The notes beneath the pieces are model-generated. The model had not been told where the DNA came from. It saw nothing but the letters and a program-made list of their open reading frames with translations, and searched no databases. The position numbers were made by a program, and so were the translations under genes. Below are positions 50,113 through 62,049 of a stretch of 64,000 nucleotides of DNA, one piece after another; the first letter of the stretch is position 1; each line of letters opens with the position of its first letter. The stretch comes from Ailanthus altissimus (taxonomy: Eukaryota > Streptophyta > Magnoliopsida > Sapindales > Simaroubaceae), in contig OX327703.1 of the NCBI GenBank assembly GCA_946807835.1, positions 6,207,501 to 6,271,500 of the forward strand, read 5' to 3'.

Positions 50113-51733
50113 ATGATGATGATGCCATTGCCAATTGGGTTTCGGTTCAATCCCACCGATGAAGAGCTCATCCATTTGCTACAGAGGAAAGATTCTGGCC
50201 ACCAAATGTCTATTCATAGCCATTTCATTCATGAAAAAGATGTATACGAGCTTGATCCAAAACATCTTCAATGTCTGTTAAGCTCCCTTCTTTCTTCTTT
50301 AATTTCTTTTTTTCTAGGCATTCTATATGTTACGTGATTTACTTTACAGAGAGTCTTAAATTTTTTATTTCATCTTCAATGTCTAAAAAATATGTATTCT
50401 CAGTTTGCACAAATTTATTCGTCTTGCGTAAATCTGTTCTATATTTGTGTTTTCACCTCTGTCAGAGCTGGATAAAGTATTCTTAATTGCATTACACTTG
50501 GAGTTGAGTTAGCTTTACCAAATTTCACGTACCTCTCGTGTTGAAGAACAAAAAAATTTATATCCTTATTTTAAAGCAAATGAGCACTTTATTGTGTAAC
50601 TCATATTTGATAAAGATGATTCCATATTTTGCCAAATTATTTTGTTATATTTACAATCTAATGCACTTTTCTTATATCAATATACAGGGGATCACAATGT
50701 AGCACTATCCAACAATGAAAGATTTTACTACTGCTTGAAGAACAATGATTCAAGAGAAGTTTCAGGCCAAGGATGGTGGAGAGCCACAGGCCATATTAAA
50801 AAAATTTATGCTCACAATGATACTAAAAATCAACCTCTTGTTGGTTACAAGAGACCCCTAACATTTCACAGATTTAGAGATCTTGATAGTGGCAGTAATA
50901 AACAAAAGCGAAACAAGGCCATTAAGACTAATTGGATTATGCATGAATACAGCCTTGAATCCCACATAACGGTTTGTAACCTTTTATTTTATAATTACTT
51001 AATTTATTTTTATAATTCATAGATTTCTTAATTTCTTTTTATATTACTTGAACAATGTTAATCAATATTAATTCGTGTGTTCTCCGGTGAGTAATTAAAT
51101 TAATGCTTTATAATGAAGTTAGGTAAATTAGGACTCTGTTTTAGAGGATGGCAAATTCAATTTTCATTTGTCCTTAAACAGCAAGAACATTGTCATCTTA
51201 TATCATTTATTCTCGTTTCCCATTCATACATATTCTTGAGTTTAATTTTGGGCAAGAAGGAATGAATTGTTATTTTTGTTGTATTCCAGGATTGGAGACT
51301 TTGTAAGATCAAATTTAAGGGAAAGCCAAGTGTTCAAGAAGAACTTGAGAAGATTAGAAAAGTCGCCACTTCCATGCTTGCTGAAGCTGAACAACAGCCA
51401 CAGCCTGATTTTGTTGCGGAACAACAACAACAGCAGCAGCCTGATTTTGTTCCTCAACAACAACAACAACAACAGCAAACTCAGAAGTTGGAGCTCGAAT
51501 ACCAGAAAAATCAGCAATATAATTCCCTTCAACTAGACAATAATTTGTATGAACCAGACCATAATATCCTAGAAAGCATTCAAATGGAAGCAATCAATGT
51601 CGAGCAACAACAGCAGTTGAAATCAGACTTATATGATCCTTACTATGATTACCACTTTGATAATGATCAGCTGGAGTTACTTGCACATTCATCAGAGCAA
51701 GTATTACCTGGCCTTTGGTCTTGGCAGAATTAG
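50113..51733 (+). CDS. NAC-domain transcription factor, three exons, Q-rich C-terminus
   Basis: Predicted exons are 50113-50272, 50688-50971 and 51290-51733, joined with GT/AG introns of 415 and 318 bases in consistent phase (888 bases, 295 residues). Four in-frame ATGs in tandem precede PLPIGFRFNPTDEELIHLL, the NAC subdomain A signature. The rest of the domain is divergent: DVYELDPKHLQ, GQGWWRATGHIKKI (usual GYWKATG), VGYKRPLTFHRF, a basic KQKRNKAIKTNWIMHEYSLE, then DWRLCKIKFKGKPS in place of WVLCRIF. The C-terminal half has two Q-runs each linked to PDFV, then an acidic/aromatic tail ending GLWSWQN, which looks like an activation region. NAC proteins bind DNA in the nucleus as dimers. No stops or frameshifts, so it is likely functional. 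Which NAC clade it belongs to is unknown. Confidence 0.85.
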
Positions 51734-52079
51734 TGCTTTTTTTTTCTTCTTTTTAAGTTATCACAAGGCCTAGTCTACCTTACTCTCACCTTCTGCTCCA
51801 ATATAAATAAAATGTAATATATATTCCAAGTTTGTAAAATTTTATTTTTTAATTCAATTTCATATTTATCTTTTTTTTTCCTTTTTACGACATCTTCAAT
51901 GTTGTTTAAAATTTAAATGAATGGAATAATCGGAGTATTCTTCTCCTTCTTGAAGCTTTTAGGACACCCCAATATTATTGTATTGAGATTCAGAAAAATC
52001 TATATTCACATATGTTACTCTCATCATCTCATTTGTCTCATCCATTGAAATCTCTCAAAAGATTCGCATGGTGATTGTT
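51734..52079. other. 3' flank of the NAC gene
   Basis: Apart from the polyadenylation-type signal I see nothing annotated here. Confidence 0.5.
51806..51811 (+). terminator. Polyadenylation-type signal of the NAC gene
   Basis: AATAAA about 73 bases after the stop codon, in an AT-rich 3' region. Confidence 0.5.
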
Positions 52080-53890
52080 TCAGTCCAAAAAGAATTTCTG
52101 GCTAGGAAACTCTCTGTCTGACTGAGCTCTATCAACCAATCTCAATGTTTGGTTTTCCAAAGACTTAATTTTCTCAATCATGGTGTGCTGTTATTTTTTG
52201 TCATCTTTGCTCTGCATAGCTTCCTTATAGCTCTTTGATTTATTAGACACTTAAACTTCATATAAAATTTAATTTGTCTGCTTTCCCTATCCTCTACTGA
52301 GCTGTCATTCCTTAGCTGAATGATTATCACTCATCTAAGTTTATAATGCATATGGTCTTACGAGTCCTCATCTTGACTATAAATTTTCATTACAATTTCC
52401 AACTTCACCTTTTAACTGAAATTTATCTGTTGACTTCTCTAACAAATTTTGGTCATTTTCTACCTGTTGCTTATGATTTAACCATTTCATGCTCATCATA
52501 AGTCACATCCTCACTTTTAATACATTTTTTCTCATATTGCCATCAGCACACCTCAATTCAGAGCTCTCTACATTATCAGAACAGCCGGTTAAGACACTTC
52601 TAACTTCTCTAAGCTCTACCATTGCTTAACAAGAGCACATCTTGTCAATCCACCAGCTCTAAAATTACTCAAATTAGAATGCTTAACAGACCAATTCTTT
52701 TCTAGAGTTTTAAATTCTATAGTTGCTGAGGAGTTTCTACTAAAAAGGTACGTGGTAGTAAAAACAACTCGTCTTCAACTCGAAACCACTCAAAGTTGGT
52801 ACCTGAGCAGGTCTCTTAAGGTCACCTTGTATGAAATTAAAATTGCCTTGATTTTGTGTACAACTGATTCGAACTTCACTCTAAAAGCCTTCTCAACTGT
52901 GTACAGCGCAAAGAATTCTATTATTTCGATCTTCTCTTTGATTAATAGGCCACAACATGGTTCCATTTTTCTTATTTTGTAATACGAAAGAACTTTTAAG
53001 AACCTTCAATACCCCAACCTCAACTTTGATGCTTTATCCAACAAGATCAAGTGTTCTTAGTGAATTAAGTTCCTCGTCAACTCAGATATGAACCTGGCGT
53101 GGAGAAACTCGCTGACCATCTCATCGAACACCCTAATTCTTATGTTCCCAATTCCCTCTACTTTTCATGCTAAATTGTTTCCCATTACAACACTTCCCTT
53201 TCCTGAGCTTAGCAATAAAGAAAAAAATGTTTATTGGAATGAAAAACTAGAGTCCAGAATCTGCTTACCTTTAATTTTGTTCTTAGAAGTAGTCAGCATC
53301 TTAGCTCTATCATCAGAAGTGGCAGCTGCATCTCTAATGTTTGATTCTTTGTCTTTGCTTCTTTCCTTCCTTTCTAGACAATCTTTGCTTCTCGAAGTGT
53401 TTCTGACCATGATGGTAAAAACACCTAACTATTTTAACTTCCATTTTGATTTTCTTTTTCTTATTCTTGCTTCCTTTATTTTTTTGTTTTCAAGTCTACC
53501 TTAAGCAATGAACACTTCCTCCGAACTCTATCTAGTCTTTTCCCTAGTTCTTCTTCAATTCTTTAGAATTTGGCATGACTTTCACATCTTCTATTGTCAA
53601 AGACTCTACCATATAAAAAGATATCCACAAAATGCACATACTCATTAGATAATGAACTCAAAAATATAATGGCCTGAACTTCATGTTCAATCTTCACGTT
53701 GATGCCCTCAAGATCCAAGATGATCTTCTTAGAGCTATCAAGGTGTTCTTTGATTGATGTCCCTTCCTCGAGCTAAAACATAGTATTTTCTCTATGTGCA
53801 CCTGATTGGTTAAGGATCTTGTCGTATAAATTGCCTCGAGTTTCTTTGAAAGGTCAAGTATATTCTTTGATACCTCTCTTTCCCAAAGTT
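52080..53890 (-). pseudogene. Copia element F: gag-protease to reverse transcriptase start, decayed
   Basis: Minus strand: gag pieces SKNILDLSKKLEAIYTTRSL, then LEEGTSIKEHLDSSKKIILD and EHEVQAIIFLSSLSNEYVHF (53880-53590). A basic gag tail follows (about 53500-53420). Then comes protease sequence GNNLA...VEGIGNIRIRVFDEMV (about 53190-53100). Integrase C-part residues SATIEFKTLEKNWSVKHSNL occur near 52730-52670, DVTYDEHEMVKS near 52510-52475, and the start of reverse transcriptase KSYKEAMQSKDDKK near 52240-52190. Most of integrase is deleted between about 53050 and 52740. No LTRs were identified. Many stops; dead. Confidence 0.7.
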
Positions 53891-55929
53891 AGATATTGTT
53901 AATAATTTCTATATCTGAAACCACTTATTACAGTGAATACAACCAAAAAACAACTATATAACTACCAAGTTTGATTAAGAACAACTAAACCAAAACATAA
54001 TATGAATCAGAATTGAGCACAAATAAAATAAAGAAAAATGATGTTCCTTAAGATTTGACCCAAGCCCATTTAACTAAGAAGTTTGATGTAATTCATGGAC
54101 CTTGGATTTAGACAATCTAAGGACATCTCGCTCGAAGCCGACAAAGGAAGGCCAATTACTCGACACCCCAAGATTTAGCCCATTATTATTAGGAGACTTG
54201 ATATTAAATAAAAGTATATCCTCAAAACTTGCTTGCAATCCTCGATCCCATATGTTCGAGTCAATTGATATCATCAACAACCTATTCAGGTTAAGACAAT
54301 CAATAAAGCCTTCGAAGGTAAAGCAGGGAAGATACATGTCGGATCTAAATTGTGCATATATGAATATCTTCTTTTATATTTGGAATGAAATAAAGAGAGG
54401 TTGAAGATTGATGATATTAACAATATTGGCCGTTCTACGACAATCTGGTGTGTCGCTTCTGCTGACCTTTTCTTTACATAAATATTGAAAACGTTCAAGG
54501 TGCCTTTTTTTAGGCCTCTTCGCCATCGAGCCAAACTTTAAGAATAGGGCACACAACATTAAATTTTAAAAAATTATAGGACTAAGTTTTAAAAATATCG
54601 ATATTTAAGAGGTAAGTTTAAAAACAAAATTTAAATATTTTCTTAAGAATATATTTTCATAAGGCCTAATATAATTTTTTCACTTGAGTCATGATCTATA
54701 GACCTTATTGTAATTCTGACCACATATTATTTAAGTGCCAAATTATTATGAATCAGACTAATATCATATTAATTTATTATTATTTTTAGATATTTCATAT
54801 TAAATAGTAAAAAACTATCGATTCTTTAGTCCTTAAATTTAATTGAAAAGAATTTCATAGAGAGGATATCAATCAGTCTAATTTAAGTGTACAACTATTA
54901 TTTGAATCTTTTATATTTTTCAATTTAAAGAGCCACCATAGGTAGTTAGTTTGACATTAGTCTTATATTAGATTTTATCCTTTAGGGAAGTCATATCTAG
55001 TAATCAGCTCCGATTAAAATCATCTGTATGGAACTCACAAGATTTGAGGTAAGTTATTAATCTACCTTACTATTGAACCAATAATGGAGGTCACGGGCTT
55101 TATTCCTAAAGCCCTCTTTCACTCTATATTTTTAATTATTAGAATTTTTAATTTTAATATACCAATTAATTTCTAATATGACATTTTATTCATTAATATC
55201 CAATTTTATCTCATAAATTAATTAATGCGGCAACGTCAAATTAACAAACTAATATAATATTAAAACTATGATAATAAGCTTATTTTAATCTCAGTAAAAT
55301 ATTAATGTCATACCCTTAATCTGTATAACATGTTATTCATCCAATTAATTTACTAAATAAATTAATAATCTCTAATTTATGACTTTTTATATGAAGAAAA
55401 ATATTAAAACTAAATCTAAATTTTTTAAAGTCTTCCTTAAGTTCAACTTGAGCTCTTTCATAATGTTTATCTCCTCTTACTTGTTTCTTTTTATGGGCTA
55501 GAATTTTGGGCAATTTATATTTTTTTTAGTCCATATTTTTAAAAAATAAATTGGGCCTATTTTAATTTTAAAATTCCTATTAGATCTCTTTAAAATAAAA
55601 TTTAAAAAAAATTAGATCCAATAATTTTATTAAAGTAGTTCAAATAAAATTTTATAAAATTGGACCAAAATGTAAAAGAGTTTGTGCTTTTAAATTTACA
55701 AATATCTAAAAATAGTTCACAAATAAAATTGAGACCTATTTATGAACATGACAAAGCTTTTTAGCAAAATTTTAATTATCCAAAATTGGAGGAGTTGAGT
55801 GAGAATAAAAAAATTTATTAGAGCGAATTTGTAAAATTTACAAACTTTAGGATAAATTTATAGAATATGCAAACTATCTTAACACAAATAGAATTATTTC
55901 AACTTATAGGGGGCTTAATGAGAAAAACT
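53891..55929. other. AT-rich noncoding region
   Basis: The part 54062-54560 has higher G+C and open frames of 60-100 codons on both strands, but none shows a family signature. It may be a decayed LTR or transposon fragment. The remainder is very AT-rich with nothing recognised. Confidence 0.35.
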
Positions 55930-56225
55930 AGATGAAGCTAGGGTTTCATTTTTCTCCTTAGCTGCGACCCTTTAAACAACTTAACCGCCGCCCCAATTTT
56001 CAGTCATTGCTCATCTCCGACAGCAGAAGAGGAGTCCAACCTTGCTGTATGACTTGTCGCCTACCTCAAACGAAGCCCACCGACTCTTTGCCACAGTGAA
56101 GACTTGCGCTGAGCCCAGTGCCTCCATAAGCCACGACCACTGCACATCTAGCAAGAATCTAGGCATGAAACAATACTGCCAGCCTTGCGCCGCCACTATC
56201 TGCCATCGAAAATCGAGGACTTAAC
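55930..56225 (+). other. GC-richer block resembling a gene 5' region
   Basis: Starts GAAGCTAGGGTTTCATTTTTCTCC, a sequence style common in 5' UTRs of plant housekeeping genes. It continues with CCGCCGCC-rich sequence. The composition changes abruptly on both sides. Open frames of about 60 codons exist on both strands (56042-56224 +; 56011-56196 -), but none continues or matches a family I know. A captured gene fragment is a possibility. Confidence 0.35.
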
Positions 56226-56627
56226 TTGCTTTTGCTGCCGAAAAATGTACCTCACCAAAAATACGATGAGTTTTGCTAGGAAAGTTTTCTCTCTTTCTTT
56301 TTGTTTTTCCTCTTTTTTATTTACAATAAAAAAAATTGATTCTAGATTTACAAATTGAACCTATGCCAATTAATTAGCTTATAAAAAATTTTAAAAAAAA
56401 TTATCAAAAATAAAAAGAGAAAATTATAATATCATTCAATCACTCTTTTTGTTACAATTTTCAAATAAAAAATACAAGCAAATATCTAAATATGAATTGT
56501 TATGGGCATAATTATTTATCACATAATTAATAAAAATAACAAATATTGATTAAATATACAATTGGTGTCATAATAAATAATTACTACCACACATTAAAAT
56601 AAATTATATATATAATATTAAACAATG
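56226..56627. other. AT-rich spacer, possibly leader of the orphan copia element
   Basis: No feature recognised apart from A/T-rich runs. Confidence 0.4.
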
Positions 56628-56641
56628 TGGCTTTAATATCA
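56628..56641 (-). other. Primer-binding site of an orphan copia LTR
   Basis: The reverse complement reads TGATATTAAAGCCA, a decayed TGGTATCAGAGCCA (initiator-Met tRNA type), two bases from the LTR end at 56644. Confidence 0.6.
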
Positions 56642-56643
56642 GT

Positions 56644-57749
56644 TGTTGGTAAAAAAACTCTTTGTTTAACAAAGTAAATATAATATAAATTAGATCGTCT
56701 TATTCATAATTATATGTATAAGAATAAAAGATTACTTCAATTCCTTACTTTCATAAATCTTGAATTGATCAGTTATAATTTACTCTACTACAATCAATCT
56801 TCAAATGCACGCGTGTAGGTACGTGGATCTTTCATTAATTTTAAATTTATTGATACTCAAATTAGAGAGAAACTAAATTATTTTTTCACGTAAGAATATA
56901 TAAAAAAGAATTATTTTTATAATTATAGTAGTTATTGTTTACTATTTCCTATCTTCCCTATATATAGGAATCTCCCTAGGCATTTGGAATTGAATTAGGA
57001 TTAGGAATTTAGAGTTTGATTAGGATTTGAACTAGTAAAGAAACTGCAAAAACCATAGGTTTTCTAGCTCTAATTTAAAATGCCAAATCCTAATCATTTC
57101 ATGATCCACCAATTCTTTCAAGTTAACTACAGGCTATTCCATTAAAGGTCAATAGTTGCACTCTAGTAACCCATGTTACTAAGTAAAAACCTATTTAATT
57201 AAAACTTCTTTAATTAAAATTGGGATCGGTCTTAGAATAATAATAACCACTTAATTGACCCCTCTAATTGATGTCTATAATTAAAACTAGGCTATGAAAA
57301 ATTGATGCATTAATGTAAGTTCATTACTTGCTTAAGATTAAAATCAATCAAGTTTATTAAAACTTTTGCGAATTAAGATCAATGACATTTAGTTAGCCTA
57401 ATTGAAATTCACAGTATTCTAATTCAATGTAACATATACATTAGTTTTTCTACTCAAACTCTCTACTTCGATAATCAAGATAAATCATCCACTATAAAAA
57501 GCAGAAAAACTATAACCTTACTTAATGAAATGTCATTTTTCAATAATGGTTGCGAACATAATTTAATTTGTAAAGAAATTGTGATCTATATCTTCTGTAT
57601 TAGCATTATATACCTAATATGTAGATCACATACTTTATAAATATGAGCTCATCATTGTATACTCAATCATATGTATATAAATTTTATTAATCAAATAAAA
57701 ATGTTATTACACATACTTTAAGAGCATAAATAACATTACATGTCTAACA
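56644..57749 (-). repeat. Orphan copia-type 5' LTR, minus sense
   Basis: In sense orientation it begins TGTTAGACATG (57749 leftward) and ends TTACCAACA at 56644, next to a decayed primer site. It has a TATA-like CCTATATATAGGG around 56954-56970. The expected internal region (to the left) and 3' LTR were not found, so the element is truncated. Confidence 0.6.
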
Positions 57750-58384
57750 GAAATTTCATATTACTAGATTCTCTAAATGATACATTCATCTTTATTTCAA
57801 TTCAGTTGGTACTTGCCCTCCCTCCAAATCATCTTCTAATTTGCGAATGATAGGTTTTTATCGTAATCCTTCCATTGTAGATCAATGTTTCAGTGGGGAG
57901 TTTATTAAAAAAATAAACCAAACATAATTTATAGAAAAAGATATGAAAGTTTGATTTAAGGGAGACAATGTTAGATTAAATCAAACTTATTTAAGAAAGA
58001 CATAAATTACATTATTAGAGTGTGTTTAAGAGATTCATACACTAATAATTTACTTATGGGATTTACCTCATTAAAGGTAGAGTCGAAATTGTACAAGAAT
58101 TAAAAATATCAAAAAAATTTGATAGAATCTATCACAAATTTTATGCTATCAGTAATTCATGATAGATTCTATCACAAATAGAAAATTATATTTTCTATTA
58201 CAAATTTATGATATTTATCACAAATCAATGACATAATATATCAGAAAATAAATAGCACATATTAGTGATAGATATGTTTTCATATCATTTAATAAAGATT
58301 TATTAAATTTGACGCAAAAATTTAAAATGACATCGTTTAATTTAAAATATATTTTCTACCACAAATTTGTAATAAATTCTATTA
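57750..58384. other. AT-rich region with repeated GATAGATTCTATCAC palindromes
   Basis: Words of the form GATAGAATCTATCACAAAT (about 58121-58139) and GATAGATTCTATCACAAAT (about 58162-58180) recur with decayed copies to about 58400. This resembles transposon subterminal repeats. No coding sequence is seen. Confidence 0.4.
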
Positions 58385-61300
58385 CAAATTGGGGATAGAA
58401 TTACAAATTTACATTTTTACACTAAATGTTGGTTCAAATTCAATTTTAATTTCAATTATGTTAGATGTTATAATTTTGAGTCTAATTTCAATCTCAATTA
58501 CTTTAAATATTATAATTTCAATTCCAATTCGAATTTTAATTACGTTAAATGTTATAATTCTAAATCCAAATTTAATTTCAATTACGTTAAATATTATAAT
58601 TACAAATTCAGATTCAATATCAATTAGGTTAAATATTATAATTCAAAATTTATTTTTAATTTCAATTATGAGTTATAATTTCATTTTCAATTTTAATTTT
58701 AATCACATTAAATGTAATAATTCCAATTCCGGTTCAAATTTTTATTATATTAAAAGTTGTAATTTCAAACTCGTTTCAATATCAATTATGTTAAATATTA
58801 TAATTCTACTTCAAATTTCAATTTCAGTTTCAATGTTATAATTTTTATTCTGATTTTAATTTCAATTGCGTTAAATATTGTAATTCTAAATGCATATTCA
58901 ATTTAATTACGTTAAATATTATTATTTCAATTCCAATTTAATCTTATGTTAAAAGTTATAATTATAATTCCAATTCAAATTTTAATTACGTTAAAATTTA
59001 AAATTCTAAATTTAATTTCAATTTCAGTTACGTTAAATGTTATAATTTTAAATCTAATTTCAATTTCAATTGTGCTAAATGCTATAATTCTAATTCCTAT
59101 TTAATTTCAATTAAGTTAAAGTTATAATTCCAATTTCAATTTAAATTTCAATTATCTTAGAAGTTATAATTTCAAATCCACTTTCAATTTTAATTACGTT
59201 AAATGTTATAATTCAAATTCTAATTTCAATTCAATTTCAATTATGTTAAATGTTATGAATTCAAATCCAACTTCAATTTTAATTATGTTAAATGCTGTAA
59301 TTCAAAATTCAAATTTAAATTCAATTATGTTAAATGTTATAATTGTAAATCATATTTCAAATTTAATTATGTTAAAAGTATAATTCTTATTCCAATTCGA
59401 ATTTCAATTATGCTAAAAGTTATAATTTCAAATCTAATTTCAATCACAATTATATTAAATGTTATAATTTTAATCTTAATATCAATTATGTTAAATGTTA
59501 TAATTCTGAATCTAATTACATTAAATTTTATAATTCTGATTTCAATTTAATTTTGATTACATTAAATATTAAATTCTAATTCTAATTCTAATTTCAATTA
59601 CGTTAAAAGTTAAAATTTCAAATTTGATTTCATTTTCAATTATGTTAAATATTATAATTTTGATTCCAATTTAACTTCAATTATGTTAAATGTTCTAATT
59701 CTTATTCCAATTCAAATTTCAATTAAAAAAAACGTTTATAGTTCCAAATCCAATTTCAATCACAATTGCATTAAGTGTTATAGTTTCAATTTGAATTTTA
59801 ATTATGTTAAATATTACAACTCTGAATCCAATTTGAATTTTAATTACATTAAATGTTATAATTTTGATTCTAAATTATTTTTAATTACATTAAATGTTAT
59901 AAATCTGATTCTAATTCTAATTTCAATTACGTTAAAAATTATAATTCTAAATTCGATTTTAATTTTAATTACGTTAAATATTATAATTCTAAATCTTATT
60001 TCAATTTTAATTACGTTAAATTTAGTAATTTTGATTCCAATTTAATTTTAATTATGTTAAATATTCTAATTCTGATTCCAATTCGAATTTTAATTACGTT
60101 AAAAATTATAGTTCCAAATACAATTTCAATCAGAAGGACGTTAAATGTTATAATTTCAATTTCAGTTTTAATTATTTTAAATATTATAATTTTTAATCTA
60201 ATTTTAATTTTAATTGCATTAAATATTAAAATTAAAATTAGATTAAAAATTATAACATTTAAAATAATTGAAATTATAATTTCAATTCAAATTTAAATTT
60301 AATTATGTTAAATGTTATAATTCTGTTCATTAAGAAAAAGCTATAATTCTGATTCTAATTCAAATTTCAATTCTGTTAAAAATTATAATTTAAATTACAT
60401 TAAATATTATAATTTCAAATCTAATTTCAATTTAATTTGTGTTAAATGTTATAATTCCGAATCTAATTTCAATTTCGATTATGTTCTATGTTATAAGTGC
60501 AAATCCAATTTCAATTTTAATTATGTTGACTGCTATAATTATGATTCTAATTTCAATTACGTTAAATATTTTAATTTCAATTCCAATTTAATTTTAATTA
60601 TGTTATATGTTCTAATTCTAATTTCAATTTGAATTTCAACAATGTTAAAAATTATAGTTCCAAATCCGATTTCTATTGCAATTACATTAATGTTATAATT
60701 TTAATTTCAATTTCAGTTATATTAAATGTTAAAATTTTGAATCCAATTTCAATTTCAATTACATTAAATGTTATAATTTTGATTTCAATTTAATATTAAT
60801 TATGCTAAATGTTATAATTCTAATTCCAATTCGAATTTCAATTACGTTAAAAGCTATAATTTTAAATCTGATTTTAATTTCAATTACGTTGAATATTATA
60901 ATTTTGAATCTAATTTCAATCTTAATTACGTTAAATGTTATAATTTCATATCTAATATTACTTTCAATTACGTTCAATATTATAATTCTAAATTCAATAT
61001 CAATATCAATTATGTTAAATGTTATAATTTCGATTCTAAATTAATTTAATTACGTTAAATGTTATAATTCTAATTCCAACTTAATTGTAATTGCGTTAAG
61101 TGTTATAATTTTGATTCTAATTTGAATTTTAATTACGTTAAAAGTTATAATTTCAAATGCAATTTCAATTGCAATTACGTTAAATGTTATAATTCTAATT
61201 TCAATTTCAATTATACTAAATGTTATAATTCTGATTTCATTTAAATTTTAATTACGTTAAATATTATAATTTTAATTCCAATTTGAATTTTAATTACATT

Positions 61301-61690
61301 AAATATTTTAATTTCGATTCTGATTTAATTTTAGTTACTTTAAATATTATAATTTTGATTCTAATTTAAATTTTAATTACTTAAATACCAAATGAATTTC
61401 AATTGCATTAAATGTTATAAGTTCAATTCTAATTTGAATTTAAATTTCGTTAAAAGTTATAATTCTCAATCTGATTTTAATTTTAATTACGTTAAATGTT
61501 ATAATTCTGAATCTTATTTCAATTACATAAAATGTTATAATTTCAAATCTAATTTGAATTTTAATTACATTAAATATTATAATTTTTATTACAATTCAAA
61601 TTTTAATTACGTTAACTGTTATAATTTAAAATTCAATTTCAATTATGTTAAATATTTTAATTTCGATTTTAGTTCTAATTTCAAATGTTA
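58385..61690. repeat. Degenerate AT-rich minisatellite, about 3.3 kb
   Basis: Tandem array of about 40-60 bp units whose core is close to AATTACGTTAAATGTTATAATT, followed by a variable TCTAATTCCAATTTCAATTT spacer. Unit-to-unit spacing varies and units differ by substitutions, so it is old. Several frames stay open for 80-150 codons only because units lack stops in some frames; these are not genes. One unit is inverted (60228-60269). Confidence 0.9.
60170..60269. repeat. 42-bp inverted repeat inside the minisatellite
   Basis: The arms 60170-60211 and 60228-60269 are reverse complements with one mismatch over 42 bases, separated by 16 bases. They could form a hairpin. Confidence 0.9.
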
Positions 61691-62049
61691 AATGATGAAG
61701 TAACGAGGAACAAAATTTAAAATAAAACAGTTTTTAGATAAAATAAGATTAATTAGGAACGGAAGATGAATTCTGAAAAATTAAGAAAAATTTTAACAAA
61801 AAAGAGACTAATTGTGAATAAAACTCCAAAATTTTAGTAAAAATAAAAAACACACACATACACACTCATGAAAAACAAAAGCAAAAAATGATAGCATTTT
61901 GAGAGAATATTTTAAATTGAAAGGAAATTTTATAAAGAATTGAAGGTAAAAATTAAAAGAAATAACAATTTCGAAAAAAGTAAAAATAATGTTCCCTCCC
62001 AAATGCATGGAACAAGCTCTTGTTGAGAAACACAATCCATATGTTACAG
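61691..62049. other. AT-rich spacer after the minisatellite
   Basis: No repeat unit or gene is seen. The 83-codon minus-strand frame (61808-62059) has no recognisable features. Confidence 0.4.

Noticed and set aside
51242..51593. Minus-strand and alternative-frame ORFs over NAC exon 3 (poly-L, poly-V, poly-N)
   Set aside because: Shadows of the CAA/CAG repeats of the NAC C-terminus; the splice-consistent + frame explains them.
53088..53504. 138-codon + strand frame
   Set aside because: It is antisense to the decayed gag-protease of copia element F, which is recognisable on the minus strand.
58389..58841. 150-codon open frame and several 80-120 codon frames in the minisatellite
   Set aside because: They are translations of the AT-rich tandem unit (repeating ISITLNVII-like text), with stops avoided by unit structure; not a gene.
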